In this document: one piece after another, positions 7,610 through 16,525 of the stretch
How the letters are laid out: the number at the start of each line of letters is the position of its first letter
How positions within the stretch are numbered: the first letter of the stretch is position 1
NCBI RefSeq assembly: GCF_003751945.1
Contig: NZ_RJKL01000001.1
Span: 6,324,001 to 6,388,000 of the forward strand
DNA from: Couchioplanes caeruleus
GTDB lineage: Bacteria > Actinomycetota > Actinomycetes > Mycobacteriales > Micromonosporaceae
Length of the DNA stretch: 64,000 nt
Reading direction: 5' to 3'
Position numbers and translations under genes: made by a program
Notes under the pieces: generated by a model
Told to the model about the DNA's origin: nothing
Database searches by the model: none
Seen by the model: the letters and a program-made list of their open reading frames with translations, nothing else

Positions 7610-8797
7610 ATGGAGATCCGACAGATCACGGCCGGCGAGCGCACCGACACGATGTTCCCCCTGCAGGCGTACGCGTTCGGGTCCTCGCCCTGGGGCGACG
7701 CCGAGCGGGAGACCTACGCCCGGCGCATGGTCTACTACCGCACCGTCACGAGCCTCATCGCCGAGGAGGACGGGCAGACCCTCGCCGGCGTCGCGGCGTT
7801 CCCGATGCGGCAGAACGTACGCGGCGTCGTGCACGACATGGCCGGGGTCGCCTCCGTCTCGACGCATCCGTCCGCGCGCCGCCGCGGGTTCGTGCGGCAG
7901 CTCATGGTGCGGCTCATGGGTCAGATGCGCGAGCAGGGCTGCGCCGTAAGTGCGCTTTACCCCTTCCGGCCGTCGTTCTACGGCAGGCTCGGCTACGTGG
8001 GTGTGCCGCGAGTGCGGACCGCCACCTTCGCGCCGGAGGGGCTGTCGCATCTGCTCCGCGCCGATCTTCCTGGCGAGGTCGAGCGATTTCGCCTTTCCGA
8101 GGGCTTCGACGAGTTCAACGCCTTGACACTGCGCCTGCTGCGGGAAAGGCACGGCTTCTCCGTGTACGACGAGACGCGCACCGCCGAATTCCGCGAGAGC
8201 CCGCCCCTGTGGGTGGCGATCGCGCGCGTCGACGGCGAGGTGGTCGGCGCCGTGACGTATCGGATCGACCAGTACGGCGGCGATCTGGTCGCGGACGACC
8301 TGCTGACCACGGGGCCGCTGGGACGTGCCCTGCTGCTGCAGTTCCTCGCCCGGCACGTGGACCAGGTGACGCAGATCGTGCTCACGATCGGCTCGGACGA
8401 GATTCCGGAGCTGTGGGACACCGACCTCGCCGTGCGGACCGAGGGACGGGTGCAGTTCCCCGGCAAGTGCGGCCCGATGGTGCGACTGCTGTCGATCGAC
8501 GCCCTGAACGGGCTGCACGCCGGAGCCGAACGCGACGTGAGCGTCGAGGTCGTCGACGACGAGCTGCTCGCCGGCCGCTACCGCATCAGCGCCGACGCGG
8601 GAACGCTGACCGTGGAGGAGACCAAGGACGAGCCACAGGCCACGTTGACGTGCCCCGGCATCTCGGCGCTGGCATACGGCGTCCTCGACCCGGTCGAGGT
8701 CATGACACGCGGCTTCGGCCAGGTGGAGACGCCCGCGGTGGAGGCGTTGAGCGCACTCTTCCCTAAGAAGATGCCCTATCTGTTCGCCGACTTCTGA
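7610..8797 (+). CDS. eis: Eis-like GNAT N-acetyltransferase
   Basis: This 395-residue protein belongs to the Eis family, acetyl-CoA-dependent enzymes that acetylate amines, including aminoglycosides in mycobacteria; the substrate here is unknown. The first GNAT domain contains GVASVSTHPSARRRGFVRQL (pyrophosphate-binding loop, about residues 80-100) and YPFRPSFYGRLGY, which holds the conserved tyrosine region. A second degenerate GNAT domain and an SCP2-like C-terminal domain follow. The protein ends in LFADF; in Eis the terminal carboxylate takes part in catalysis, so the intact C-terminus supports activity. I chose the ATG at 7610 over an upstream in-frame TTG at 7598. Confidence 0.88.
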   Translation: MEIRQITAGERTDTMFPLQAYAFGSSPWGDAERETYARRMVYYRTVTSLIAEEDGQTLAGVAAFPMRQNVRGVVHDMAGVASVSTHPSARRRGFVRQLMVRLMGQMREQGCAVSALYPFRPSFYGRLGYVGVPRVRTATFAPEGLSHLLRADLPGEVERFRLSEGFDEFNALTLRLLRERHGFSVYDETRTAEFRESPPLWVAIARVDGEVVGAVTYRIDQYGGDLVADDLLTTGPLGRALLLQFLARHVDQVTQIVLTIGSDEIPELWDTDLAVRTEGRVQFPGKCGPMVRLLSIDALNGLHAGAERDVSVEVVDDELLAGRYRISADAGTLTVEETKDEPQATLTCPGISALAYGVLDPVEVMTRGFGQVETPAVEALSALFPKKMPYLFADF

Positions 8798-8880
8798 CGA
8801 GGCTGCGCTGGGGAGGGGAACTGCCGGGGCGAGCTGGCCGGGGCGGAGGGCGCAGGCAAGGCGGCGGATGGCCGGGGAGG

Positions 8881-8925
8881 CGGCGGACGGCGGGGCGGCG
8901 GACGGCGGGGCGGCGGACGGCGGGG
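8881..8925. repeat. Three tandem 15-bp GC-rich repeats
   Basis: The 15-bp unit CGGCGGACGGCGGGG occurs three times without mismatch just downstream of the apbE stop codon. The rest of 8798-8938, between convergent eis and apbE, is G-rich and shows no gene. Confidence 0.85.
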
Positions 8926-8938
8926 CGGCAGCTTGGGA

Positions 8939-9823
8939 TTAGACGGCGGCCGGTAGGCCGGCGGAGCTGAAAGCTCGGCCGTCGTCGGTCACCACGGCCG
9001 ACTCGTAGCCGTCGGGGGCGAGCTTCGCGAGCCAGGCGAGTCCCGGTTCGCCCATGGCCAGTGCCGCGGTTGCGTAGGCGTCGGCCAGGGCGAGGTCCGG
9101 GCCGACGACCGTGACCGAGCGCAGCCCGCGTGCCGGGCCTCCGGTGCGGGGGTTGAAGACGTGGTCGCCGCGTTCGTAAGTGCCGGAGGTCGCCACCGCG
9201 CAGTCGGTGAGTGCGAGCACCCAGCTCAGTTTGTCGCCCTCCCACGGGTGGCGGATGCCGACGCGCCAGGGCTTGCCCGTGGCCGACAGTCCTCGGGCGC
9301 GGATGTCGCCGCCTGCGTTGACGCAGTGGTTGGTCGAGCCCGCCTTCGCCAGGCGGGCCGAGGCGACCTCCACGGACCAGCCCTTGACGTAGCCGGACGG
9401 GTCGAGCGGGCCTCCGGCATACGCGTCGAAGTAGCCGTCCGTCGCCCGCCACAGGTCGGCGCAGGCCTCCAGGACGTGGCGCAGGTCGGATGAGCAGTCC
9501 GCCACTTCGATCTCGCGGCGGCGCAGCCGGCTTACCTCGCTGTCGTCACGGTACGTGCTGAAGCGGCGGTCCACCTCGTGGAGCCACGCGCACACGTCGT
9601 CGATCATCGCGGTAAGGGTGGCGGCGGGCAGATCGTCGGCGAGATCGATGCTCACGACGGTGCCCATGACATGTTCGGCATGGTGCACGGACCGAACGGC
9701 GCGCCCCGGGGAATCGGACGTGGAGGCAGGGCGGCCCGTCGAGGCGGGAACGTGCTTTCCCGTGCGGCCGAGGGGCGGCATCCCGCTGAAGTCGTAGTGC
9801 GCGGGGTCGGCGGCCGGGTGCAT
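8939..9823 (-). CDS. apbE: ApbE family FAD:protein FMN transferase
   Basis: This 294-residue enzyme covalently attaches the FMN moiety of FAD to a threonine or serine of target flavoproteins, using Mg2+. Family hallmarks visible are HVMGTVVSIDL near residue 52, VNAGGDIRARG near 170, and the C-terminal ADAYATAALAMG. The N-terminal 45 residues look disordered and there is no clear signal peptide or lipobox. The likely target is encoded 11 bp upstream: the secreted FMN-binding protein with an SGAT flavinylation motif. With the ferric-reductase-like gene before it, the three form one minus-strand operon. Confidence 0.92.
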   Translation of the reverse strand: MHPAADPAHYDFSGMPPLGRTGKHVPASTGRPASTSDSPGRAVRSVHHAEHVMGTVVSIDLADDLPAATLTAMIDDVCAWLHEVDRRFSTYRDDSEVSRLRRREIEVADCSSDLRHVLEACADLWRATDGYFDAYAGGPLDPSGYVKGWSVEVASARLAKAGSTNHCVNAGGDIRARGLSATGKPWRVGIRHPWEGDKLSWVLALTDCAVATSGTYERGDHVFNPRTGGPARGLRSVTVVGPDLALADAYATAALAMGEPGLAWLAKLAPDGYESAVVTDDGRAFSSAGLPAAV

Positions 9824-9834
9824 GGTGCGGGACT

Positions 9835-10353
9835 CTACGCGTTTGCCTGGTCGATGGCAGCCTGGAGCGACTTGGCGTACGACTCGCTGGTGAAGGTGGC
9901 GCCGGACACCGCGTCGACCTCCGCGTTCTGGGCCTCGACCGTCGACTGGTTCAGGGCTTGGACCGCCGGCGGGTTGATGGTGGCGCTGTCCGCGGTTGTC
10001 GGGTAGGTGGCGTCCGCTGCCGTGATCTTGCCGTCTTCGATCTTGATGGAGACCTGGACGGTGCCGTAGGGGTTCTTGGCGGCCGCGCCCTTGAAGACGC
10101 CGTCCTTCAAGCCGCTGCCTCCGGCGGCGCCTTCCGACGAGTCTTCGTTCGAGCCTTCCGAATCCTCAGAGTCGGAGGGCTTCTTGTTGCCCGGCTTCTT
10201 GCTCGGGGTGGAGGCGTCCTGCCCCGAACCGGTCAGGTCGACAGCGGGCGGGGCGGCTACCGGTGCGGCCGGCGCGGCGACGCTCAGCCGGACGCCCACG
10301 ATCAGGGCGGCGCCGGTCAACGTTCCTACGGCTGCTGCGGTGCTGCGTCGCAT
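9835..10353 (-). CDS. Secreted FMN-binding domain protein
   Basis: This 172-residue exported protein has an N-terminal signal segment (MRRSTAAAVGTLTGAALIVG), a Pro/Ser/Glu/Lys-rich linker to about residue 90, and one FMN-binding domain (about 90-172). The sequence DAVSGATFTSESY contains the SGAT flavinylation motif whose threonine is esterified to FMN by ApbE. It probably carries electrons on the outer face of the membrane between the neighbouring ferric-reductase-like membrane protein and an unidentified acceptor. It lies 77 bp downstream of that gene and 11 bp upstream of apbE. Confidence 0.9.
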   Translation of the reverse strand: MRRSTAAAVGTLTGAALIVGVRLSVAAPAAPVAAPPAVDLTGSGQDASTPSKKPGNKKPSDSEDSEGSNEDSSEGAAGGSGLKDGVFKGAAAKNPYGTVQVSIKIEDGKITAADATYPTTADSATINPPAVQALNQSTVEAQNAEVDAVSGATFTSESYAKSLQAAIDQANA

Positions 10354-10430
10354 GAAAACTCCCGAGGCTCACAAATCGAGGGGACAGGGAACGGTGCTCG
10401 AGGACGACACGAAAACGAGGGCCGGACGGT

Positions 10431-11933
10431 TCAGAACTCGAAGGGGTCCAGATGTAGCTGACTGTCGGGGACCTCCAGCTCCCGCAGCGTCTGTACCGCG
10501 GCGTTCACCAGACCGGGCGGCCCGCACAGATACACGTCCCGCCGGTTGACATCCGGCACCAGACCGAGCAGACCGTTCGCCGTGAACAGCCGGCGCGGGC
10601 CGGGGTCATTGCGGGAGCCGACGATGTAGCGCACCCACGCGTCGCGGCGTTCCGCCAGGTCCTCCAGCTCCTCGCGGAAGACCAGTTCGTCCGGACGGCT
10701 GGCGCGGTAGATCACGATCGTGTCCGGCGGCATGTCCTCCAGCAGGGCGCGGATCGGGGCGATGCCGCTGCCGCCGGCGATGAGCAGGGCGCGGCGGCGG
10801 GTACGGCGCTGCGCGGTGAACGTGCCGAACGGTCCCTCCGCCCACACCTTCGTGCCCGGCTCCATCTCGGCCAGCTTGGCGGTGTGCCCGCCGACCGCCG
10901 TCACCGTCAGGCGCAGCCACTGCGAGTTGGGTGCCGCGGAGAGCGAGAACGGGTGGGACTGCCACCAGCCGTTGCCGGTGAAGAAGCGCCAGCGCATGAA
11001 CTGGCCCGCCTGCGCGGGCAGCTTGTCCAGGTTCTTACCGTCGATGTAGATCGAGAACGTGTTGGTGCCCTCGGTGACCACCTCGGCCACCTCGAAGCGG
11101 TGCCGCACGTTCAGCCAGACCGGCTCGACGAGGCGGCCCCAGACCAGGGCCGCGATCACCAGGGCGCCGAGCGCCGGCCAGAAGACGTCGGCGAAGTCGC
11201 CGCCGAGGTTGGCGCCCATCGCGACCTGGTGGCCGTACCCGAGCAGCAGCACGAGGTACGCGCTCAGGTGGATCAGGTGCCACAGCTCGTACGGCATCTT
11301 GCTCCGCAACTGGCGGATCGAGATGAGGCTGATGAAGACCAGCAGGCCCGTGGCGACCGTGGCGCCGATCATGTCCGGGAACGTCGTGATCATCGTCCAG
11401 CCCTGGTCGACGACGCCGGTCTCGGCGGTCATCGCGTAGCCGTACACGATGAACACGACGTGCGCGCCGACCAGCACGACCAGGGAGGTGCCGAGCCAGC
11501 GGTGCCAGCGCAGCAGATCGCGGGCGCCCACCCAGTCCTCGAGGAACGAGACCCGGCTCATCATCAGGAGCTGGATGAAAAGGACGTATCCGCCCACCAG
11601 GCCGGTGATGCGGCCCACCGCCATCATCAGCGCGGCGGTGTCCTGGATGGCGCCGGCCTCGGTCTCGAAGAGCCACAGCGCGACGCTGGTGGCCAGGCCG
11701 GCGAAGAACAGCAGCACCGTGAGCAACCGGTTGCCGGAGGTCGCCTCGGCCGGCGGGCGGTCGTCGGTGACGATCGCCGGGCCGGAGCCCTGCCAACCGG
11801 TCGGGTCTTCGGGCGCCTCGACGAGGATGTCGCCACGCGGCACGCCCTCGTTGAGGTCCGGCTGCTCCCAGAAGTCCCGGACGGGGCGCTGGTCCTCGAA
11901 GGTCTGGAACATCGTCGGCCCTGGTCGCGCCAT
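10431..11933 (-). CDS. Ferric-reductase-like membrane flavocytochrome oxidoreductase
   Basis: This 500-residue protein has an N-terminal soluble tail (about 1-75), six or so membrane helices (about 80-275) of the ferric reductase-like transmembrane domain with several His residues suited to haem b, then an FAD-binding domain with HPFSLSAAP and a ferredoxin-NADP reductase module with GGSGIAPIRALLEDM and CGPPGLVNA. It should move electrons from NAD(P)H through FAD and haem across the membrane. Its operon partners are a secreted FMN-binding protein and ApbE, so a likely role is to feed extracytoplasmic flavin. The final acceptor cannot be told from sequence. Confidence 0.88.
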   Translation of the reverse strand: MARPGPTMFQTFEDQRPVRDFWEQPDLNEGVPRGDILVEAPEDPTGWQGSGPAIVTDDRPPAEATSGNRLLTVLLFFAGLATSVALWLFETEAGAIQDTAALMMAVGRITGLVGGYVLFIQLLMMSRVSFLEDWVGARDLLRWHRWLGTSLVVLVGAHVVFIVYGYAMTAETGVVDQGWTMITTFPDMIGATVATGLLVFISLISIRQLRSKMPYELWHLIHLSAYLVLLLGYGHQVAMGANLGGDFADVFWPALGALVIAALVWGRLVEPVWLNVRHRFEVAEVVTEGTNTFSIYIDGKNLDKLPAQAGQFMRWRFFTGNGWWQSHPFSLSAAPNSQWLRLTVTAVGGHTAKLAEMEPGTKVWAEGPFGTFTAQRRTRRRALLIAGGSGIAPIRALLEDMPPDTIVIYRASRPDELVFREELEDLAERRDAWVRYIVGSRNDPGPRRLFTANGLLGLVPDVNRRDVYLCGPPGLVNAAVQTLRELEVPDSQLHLDPFEF

Positions 11934-12044
11934 CGGTTCTCACCCGCCCGGCAGTCGTCATCCGTCGCCGGGCCGCCCCCCGGCGGCCCACAGGACGGCC
12001 CTGTCTGCGCAGGCCGTCGACGGGTACTACGCGGGGCGGCGGGC

Positions 12045-12199
12045 GAAGGCTCAACGTGGGGCCAAAAAACTCGTCCGGCTAGCGCGGGGACGCCGGGAGA
12101 AGGCTCAACGTGGGGCCAAAAAACCTCGTCCGGCTAGCGTGGGGACGGCGGGAGAAGGCTCAGCGAAGAGCCGGGAAACTCGACCGGCTAACGTCACCG
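12045..12199. repeat. Three tandem 54-55 bp direct repeats upstream of cobL
   Basis: Units begin with GAAGGCTCA at 12045, 12099 and 12154. The first two are nearly identical and differ mainly by one inserted base and a few substitutions. The third is more diverged and runs up to the cobL start. Each contains a GGCTAGCG or GGCTAACG core. They fill the spacer between the divergent ferric-reductase-like gene and cobL, so they may act in regulation. The remaining spacer (11934-12044) holds no gene. Confidence 0.8.
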
Positions 12200-12201
12200 G
12201 C

Positions 12202-13410
12202 GTGAATGACAACCCCGCCGGACTCACCGTGGTCGGCATCGGCGCCGACGGCTGGGCCGGTCTGACGGGTACGGCCACCGCCGCGCTGACCGCCGCCGAC
12301 GTGATCCTCGGCAGCGACCGCCAGCTCGCCCTGCTGCCGCCGGAGGTCGTGGGCGAGCGCGTGGCCTGGCCGTCGCCGCTGCTCCCCGCCCTGCCGGGCC
12401 TGCTCGAGGCGCACCGGGGCCGCCGCGTCGCGGTGCTGGCCAGCGGCGACCCGATGTTCCACGGCATCGGCGCCACCCTGCGACGCCACGCCGAGCAGGT
12501 GCGGGTCGTCCCGCACCCGTCGTCGGTCTCGTTCGCGGCCGCCCGGCTGGGCTGGCCGCTCGCGGATGTCGACGTGCTCAGCCTGGTCACCGCGCGGGTC
12601 GAGGAGCTGCACCCACTGGTGCATCCGGGCCGCCGGATTCTGGTGCTGAGCCGGGACGCCTCGACCCCGGCGGAGGTCGCCGCACTGCTGACGAGCCGCG
12701 GGTACGGCGACAGCACCGTGACCGTCCTCTCCCGCCTGGGCGGCGAGGACGAGGCGAGCGTCCGCGGGCCGGCGGCGACCGTCGACCTGACCGGGCTCGA
12801 CCCGCTCAACGTGGTGGCGGTCGAGTGCGGCCGGGGCGGTGCCCGGATGCCGCTCACCCCCGGACTGCCCGACGACGCCTACGACAGTGACGGTCAACTC
12901 ACCAAGCGTGAGGTGCGCGCGGTGACGCTGGCGGTGCTGGGGCCCCAGCCGGGCGAACTGCTCTGGGACATCGGCGCCGGGTCGGGCAGCATCGCGATCG
13001 AGTGGATGCGCAGCCATCGCGCCTGCCGGGCCGTCGCGGTCGAATCGTCGCCCGAGCGGGCCGCGCGCGTCGAGGCGAACGCGGTCGCTCTGGGCGTACC
13101 CAAGCTCGAGGTGGTGGCCGGCCGCGCACCCGGCGCCCTCGCCGGGCTGCCCGCGCCCGACGTGGTCTTCATCGGTGGCGGCCTGACGCGCGACGGCGTG
13201 GTGGAGGCCGCGTGGGCGGCGTTGCCCGGTGGCGGGCGGCTGGTCGCGAACGCGGTCACGCTGGAGTCGGAGGCGGTGCTGGCCGCCTGGTACGCCAAGC
13301 TCGGCGGGGAGCTCACCCGGGTCGCGGTGAGCCGGGCCTCGCCGGTCGGCGGTTTCACAGGATGGAGATCGATGATGCCGGTGACGATCTGGTCGGTGGT
13401 CAAGCCGTGA
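12202..13410 (+). CDS. cobL: Precorrin-6Y C5,15-methyltransferase (CbiE-CbiT fusion)
   Basis: This 402-residue bifunctional enzyme methylates precorrin-6B at C5 and C15 and removes the C12 acetate carboxyl in aerobic cobalamin synthesis. The CbiE tetrapyrrole methylase domain covers about residues 1-195 (VLASGDPMFHGIGATL is the donor-site loop). The CbiT domain follows, with the SAM-binding motif DIGAGSGSIAIEW at residues 256-268. The GTG at 12202 is the first sensible start; earlier in-frame codons run into the tandem repeats. Its stop overlaps the cobM start (GTGA). Confidence 0.93.
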   Translation: MNDNPAGLTVVGIGADGWAGLTGTATAALTAADVILGSDRQLALLPPEVVGERVAWPSPLLPALPGLLEAHRGRRVAVLASGDPMFHGIGATLRRHAEQVRVVPHPSSVSFAAARLGWPLADVDVLSLVTARVEELHPLVHPGRRILVLSRDASTPAEVAALLTSRGYGDSTVTVLSRLGGEDEASVRGPAATVDLTGLDPLNVVAVECGRGGARMPLTPGLPDDAYDSDGQLTKREVRAVTLAVLGPQPGELLWDIGAGSGSIAIEWMRSHRACRAVAVESSPERAARVEANAVALGVPKLEVVAGRAPGALAGLPAPDVVFIGGGLTRDGVVEAAWAALPGGGRLVANAVTLESEAVLAAWYAKLGGELTRVAVSRASPVGGFTGWRSMMPVTIWSVVKP

Positions 13411-14150
13411 CGGTGCACTTCATCGGCGCGGGGCCCGGCGCCGCGGACCTGATCACCGTACGCGGACAGCGGCTGATCGCCGCCGCGCCCGTCTGCCTGT
13501 ACGCGGGCAGCCTCGTCCCGCGCGAACTGCTCGAATCGTGCCCGCCGGGCGCGCGGCTGGTCGACACCGCGAACCTCGACCTGGACGAGATCGTCGCCGA
13601 GATGGTCGAGGCCACCAAGGCCGGTCAGGATGTGGCCCGGCTGCATTCCGGCGACCCGTCGGTCTTCAGCGCGGTGGCCGAGCAGATGCGCCGGCTCGAC
13701 GCCGCGGGCGTGCCCTACGACGTGACCCCGGGCGTGCCCGCCTTCGCCGCGGCGGCCGCCTCGCTGAGTCGAGAGCTGACCGTGCCCGAGGTGGCGCAGA
13801 CGGTGATCCTGACCCGTACGGCGGAACGCGCGACCGCGATGCCGCCGGGGGAGGATCTCGCCACCCTGGGCGCCAGCCGCGCCACCATGGTGCTGCACCT
13901 CGCCGTCCAGCGGATTCAAGCGGTGGTTGCCGAGCTCGTGCCGAACTACGGCCGCGAGTGCCCGGTCGCGGTGGTGGCCCGGGCCAGCCGGGACGACGAG
14001 GTCGTCCTGCGCGGCACGCTGGCCGACATCGCGGCGCAGGTGATCGACGCGGGTGTCAAGCGCACGGCCGTCATCGTGGTCGGCGCGGCGCTCACCGCGT
14101 CACAGTTCCCGGACAGCCATCTCTACTCGACGGATCGATGCCGGACCTGA
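13407..14150 (+). CDS. cobM: Precorrin-4 C11-methyltransferase
   Basis: This 247-residue SAM-dependent tetrapyrrole methylase converts precorrin-4 to precorrin-5. Motifs are HFIGAGPGAADLITV at the N-terminus, YAGSLVP near residue 32, LHSGDPSVFSA near 80 and the CobM-typical AVQRIQAVV near 170. Length matches the family. The GTG start overlaps the cobL stop by 4 bp, and its 3' end overlaps cobK by 13 bp, which shows a compact cobL-cobM-cobK operon. Confidence 0.95.
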   Translation: MTVHFIGAGPGAADLITVRGQRLIAAAPVCLYAGSLVPRELLESCPPGARLVDTANLDLDEIVAEMVEATKAGQDVARLHSGDPSVFSAVAEQMRRLDAAGVPYDVTPGVPAFAAAAASLSRELTVPEVAQTVILTRTAERATAMPPGEDLATLGASRATMVLHLAVQRIQAVVAELVPNYGRECPVAVVARASRDDEVVLRGTLADIAAQVIDAGVKRTAVIVVGAALTASQFPDSHLYSTDRCRT

Positions 14151-14875
14151 CCGGGCCCGGCCCGCGGGTGCTGGTGCTCGGTGGCACCACCGAGGGCCGG
14201 GCGCTCGCCGCGCGCGTACCCGTGATCAGCTCGCTGGCCGGGCGGACGTCCCGGCCGCTGCTGCCTGCCGGAGAGGTGCGCACCGGCGGCTTCGGCGGGG
14301 TCGACGGTCTCGTCCGCTACCTGCACGAGGAGCGGATCGACGCCGTGGTGGATGCGACCCATCCGTTCGCCGCGACCATGACCGCGCACGCGGCGGCGGC
14401 GACCGCCCAGGCCGGGGTGCCGCTGCTGGTATTGCGCCGTCCGGGCTGGAGCTCGCGCCCGGGCGACGTCTGGCACCGCGTGCCCGATCTATCCGCCGCC
14501 GCGGCGCTCGTGCCCGGCCTCGGCGAGCGGGTCTTCCTGACCACCGGACGGCAGAGCATCGCCGCGTTCGCCGGGCTGGACGGGTGCTGGTTGCTGTCCC
14601 GATCGGTCGAGCGGCCCGAACCGCCGATGCCGCGGCGCCTCGAGGTGCTGCTCGCCCGGGGGCCCTTCACCGTGGACGCGGAGCGCGACCTGCTGCGGCA
14701 GCACCGCATCGACGTGCTCGTGACCAAGGACAGCGGTGGGAGCGCCGCCAAGCTCGACGCCGCCCGCGCGCTGCGGCTGCCGGTGGTGATGGTCGACCGG
14801 CCGCCCCTGCCCGCCGGCGTGCCGACCGCCGCGACCGTCGACGCCGCCGTGACCTGGCTCGCTCAGCGGGGATAG
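14138..14875 (+). CDS. cobK: Precorrin-6A reductase
   Basis: This 245-residue NADPH-dependent reductase converts precorrin-6A to precorrin-6B. Family features are VLVLGGTTEGRALA near the N-terminus, DATHPFAATM near residue 70, and VTKDSGGSAAKLDAARAL near 200. The start ATG lies inside the end of cobM. It converges on cobIJ, whose stop lies only 16 bp beyond, leaving little room for a terminator between the two operons. Confidence 0.93.
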   Translation: MPDLTGPGPRVLVLGGTTEGRALAARVPVISSLAGRTSRPLLPAGEVRTGGFGGVDGLVRYLHEERIDAVVDATHPFAATMTAHAAAATAQAGVPLLVLRRPGWSSRPGDVWHRVPDLSAAAALVPGLGERVFLTTGRQSIAAFAGLDGCWLLSRSVERPEPPMPRRLEVLLARGPFTVDAERDLLRQHRIDVLVTKDSGGSAAKLDAARALRLPVVMVDRPPLPAGVPTAATVDAAVTWLAQRG

Positions 14876-14904
14876 CCGCGCCGCGTTCGCTCAGCGGGGA
14901 TAGC
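14859..14904. repeat. 18-bp direct repeat across the cobK/cobIJ convergent ends
   Basis: TCGCTCAGCGGGGATAGC occurs at 14859-14876, covering the cobK stop, and again at 14887-14904, covering the cobIJ stop on the other strand. The 28-bp period suggests a short duplication at the 3' junction of the two operons. Confidence 0.8.
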
Positions 14905-16525
14905 TGCGGGGGGTGAGGACCTGGGTGGAACCGTCGCCGCGGCTCAGCATCCGGGTCTGGCTGGAGCCGATGATCAGCAGGCAGCGCATGTCGATCGTCG
15001 CCGGGTCCAGCTCCCCGAGCGTGGTGGTGCGCACCGTCTCCTGCGGACCACCCACGTCGCGGCCGACCACCACCGGCGTCTGCGGGGATCGGTGCTCGAG
15101 CAGCAGGTCCCGTGCTCGCACCAACTGCTCCTTGCGGCTCTGCGACGCCGGGTTGTAGAGGGCGATCACCAGGTCGGCGCTCGCCGCCGCGGCCAGACGG
15201 GCGGCGATGATCTCCCACGGCTTCAGCCGGTCCGACAGCGACATGATGCAGAAGTCGTGGCCCAGCGGCGCGCCCGCCCGGCTTGCGACGGCCTGCGCCG
15301 CGGTGAGCCCCGGGACGACTCGGACCGGCACGTCCTTCCACTGCGGGTCTTCGCTGACCTCCAGCACCGCCGCCGCCATCGCGAACACGCCGGGATCCCC
15401 GGAGGACACGACCGCCACCCGGCGCCCGCGCTTCGCCAGATCGAGGGCGAACGCGGCCCGCTCCGCCTCGACCCGGTTGTCCGACGCATGCCGCCGCTGC
15501 CGCGGATTCACCGGAACCCGCGCCACATAGGGGCCGTAACCGACCACGTCGTCCGCCTCGGCGAGCGCGGCCTGCGCCTCCGGCGTGAGCCACTCGCGCG
15601 CCCCGGGCCCGAGCCCGACGACCGTGACCCGCCCGCCCCGGCCCTCGACGCCCGCCCCGGCGAAGTCCGCCGCGGTGTGGGCGTCGGTCCTGGTGAGGGC
15701 GTCCGCCACGGTGGGGGCATGGGCCGCGGTGAGGGTGTCGGAGGCGGCTTCCGCCTCGGGGGCGGGGGTGACCTCGGCTGCTGTGCCGGCGGTGAAGGCC
15801 GTGGCGGCGACGCTGGGCAGCAGGGCCAGGGAGAAGTACGGCACCGTGTCCGGGTCGACGTCCGCCAGCCGGCCGCGGCGCTCCTGCTCGGTGGTGGCCC
15901 GCTCGACGTACCAGGCGTCGTCGAGGCGCCCGGCCTGCTCCAGTGCGTCGCGGACGCCCGCGAAGGTGCGGCCCAGTTTCATGATGGCGGCGGAGCCGGT
16001 GCCGGCCAGCTTCGCCGCGAGCTCGGCCGGCGGCAGCGTGCCGGGCAGGACGGTCAAGGTCTCGTCGCGTTCCATCAGGGGCCGGCCGAGCACCGCCGAT
16101 GCGGCGCTCACCGATGTCACACCGGGCACCACCGCGGCCTCGTAGCGGTGCGCGAGCCGCTTGTGCATGTGCATGTACGAGCCGTAGAAGAACGGGTCAC
16201 CCTCGGCCAGCACCACGACGTCACGCCCGGCGTCGAGGTGCGCCGCGAGCCGTTCGGCGCTCGCGGCGTAGAACTCGTCGATCGCGCCCTGGTAACCGCC
16301 CGGGTGGTCGGTGGTCTCCGTGGTGACCGGATAGATCAGCGGCTCCTCGATCTGTCCCTCGCGCAGGTAGGCCGCCGCGATCGCCCGCGCGTGCGAGCGT
16401 CCGTGCCGGGCCGCGTGGTACGCGATCACGTCCGCCGTCCCGATGAGCCGTGCCGCCTTGACGGTCACCAGCTCCGGGTCGCCCGGGCCGAGCCCCACGC
16501 CGTACAACCGACCCGCCACCGTCAC
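14891..16525 (-). CDS. cobIJ: CobI-CobJ fusion: precorrin-2 C20- and precorrin-3B C17-methyltransferase
   Basis: This 544-residue fusion carries two tetrapyrrole methylase domains. The first (about 1-235; [20 protein letters not shown], then [20 protein letters not shown]) is CobI, which methylates precorrin-2 at C20. An Ala/Thr-rich linker (about 240-292) leads to the second ([20 protein letters not shown] onward), CobJ, which methylates C17 and contracts the ring. The C-terminal domain includes [15 protein letters not shown]. The GTG start overlaps the cobH stop by 4 bp; the much longer upstream reading is antisense to cobH and was discarded. Confidence 0.93.
   Translation of the reverse strand: MTVAGRLYGVGLGPGDPELVTVKAARLIGTADVIAYHAARHGRSHARAIAAAYLREGQIEEPLIYPVTTETTDHPGGYQGAIDEFYAASAERLAAHLDAGRDVVVLAEGDPFFYGSYMHMHKRLAHRYEAAVVPGVTSVSAASAVLGRPLMERDETLTVLPGTLPPAELAAKLAGTGSAAIMKLGRTFAGVRDALEQAGRLDDAWYVERATTEQERRGRLADVDPDTVPYFSLALLPSVAATAFTAGTAAEVTPAPEAEAASDTLTAAHAPTVADALTRTDAHTAADFAGAGVEGRGGRVTVVGLGPGAREWLTPEAQAALAEADDVVGYGPYVARVPVNPRQRRHASDNRVEAERAAFALDLAKRGRRVAVVSSGDPGVFAMAAAVLEVSEDPQWKDVPVRVVPGLTAAQAVASRAGAPLGHDFCIMSLSDRLKPWEIIAARLAAAASADLVIALYNPASQSRKEQLVRARDLLLEHRSPQTPVVVGRDVGGPQETVRTTTLGELDPATIDMRCLLIIGSSQTRMLSRGDGSTQVLTPRSYPR

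Noticed and set aside
8763..9452. 229-codon minus-strand frame with PAVRR repeats
   Set aside because: It is an alternate-frame reading of apbE and the 15-bp repeats; the apbE frame carries all family motifs.
12045..12199. Possible CRISPR array
   Set aside because: The units are contiguous 54-55 bp tandem repeats without unique spacers, and no cas gene is present.
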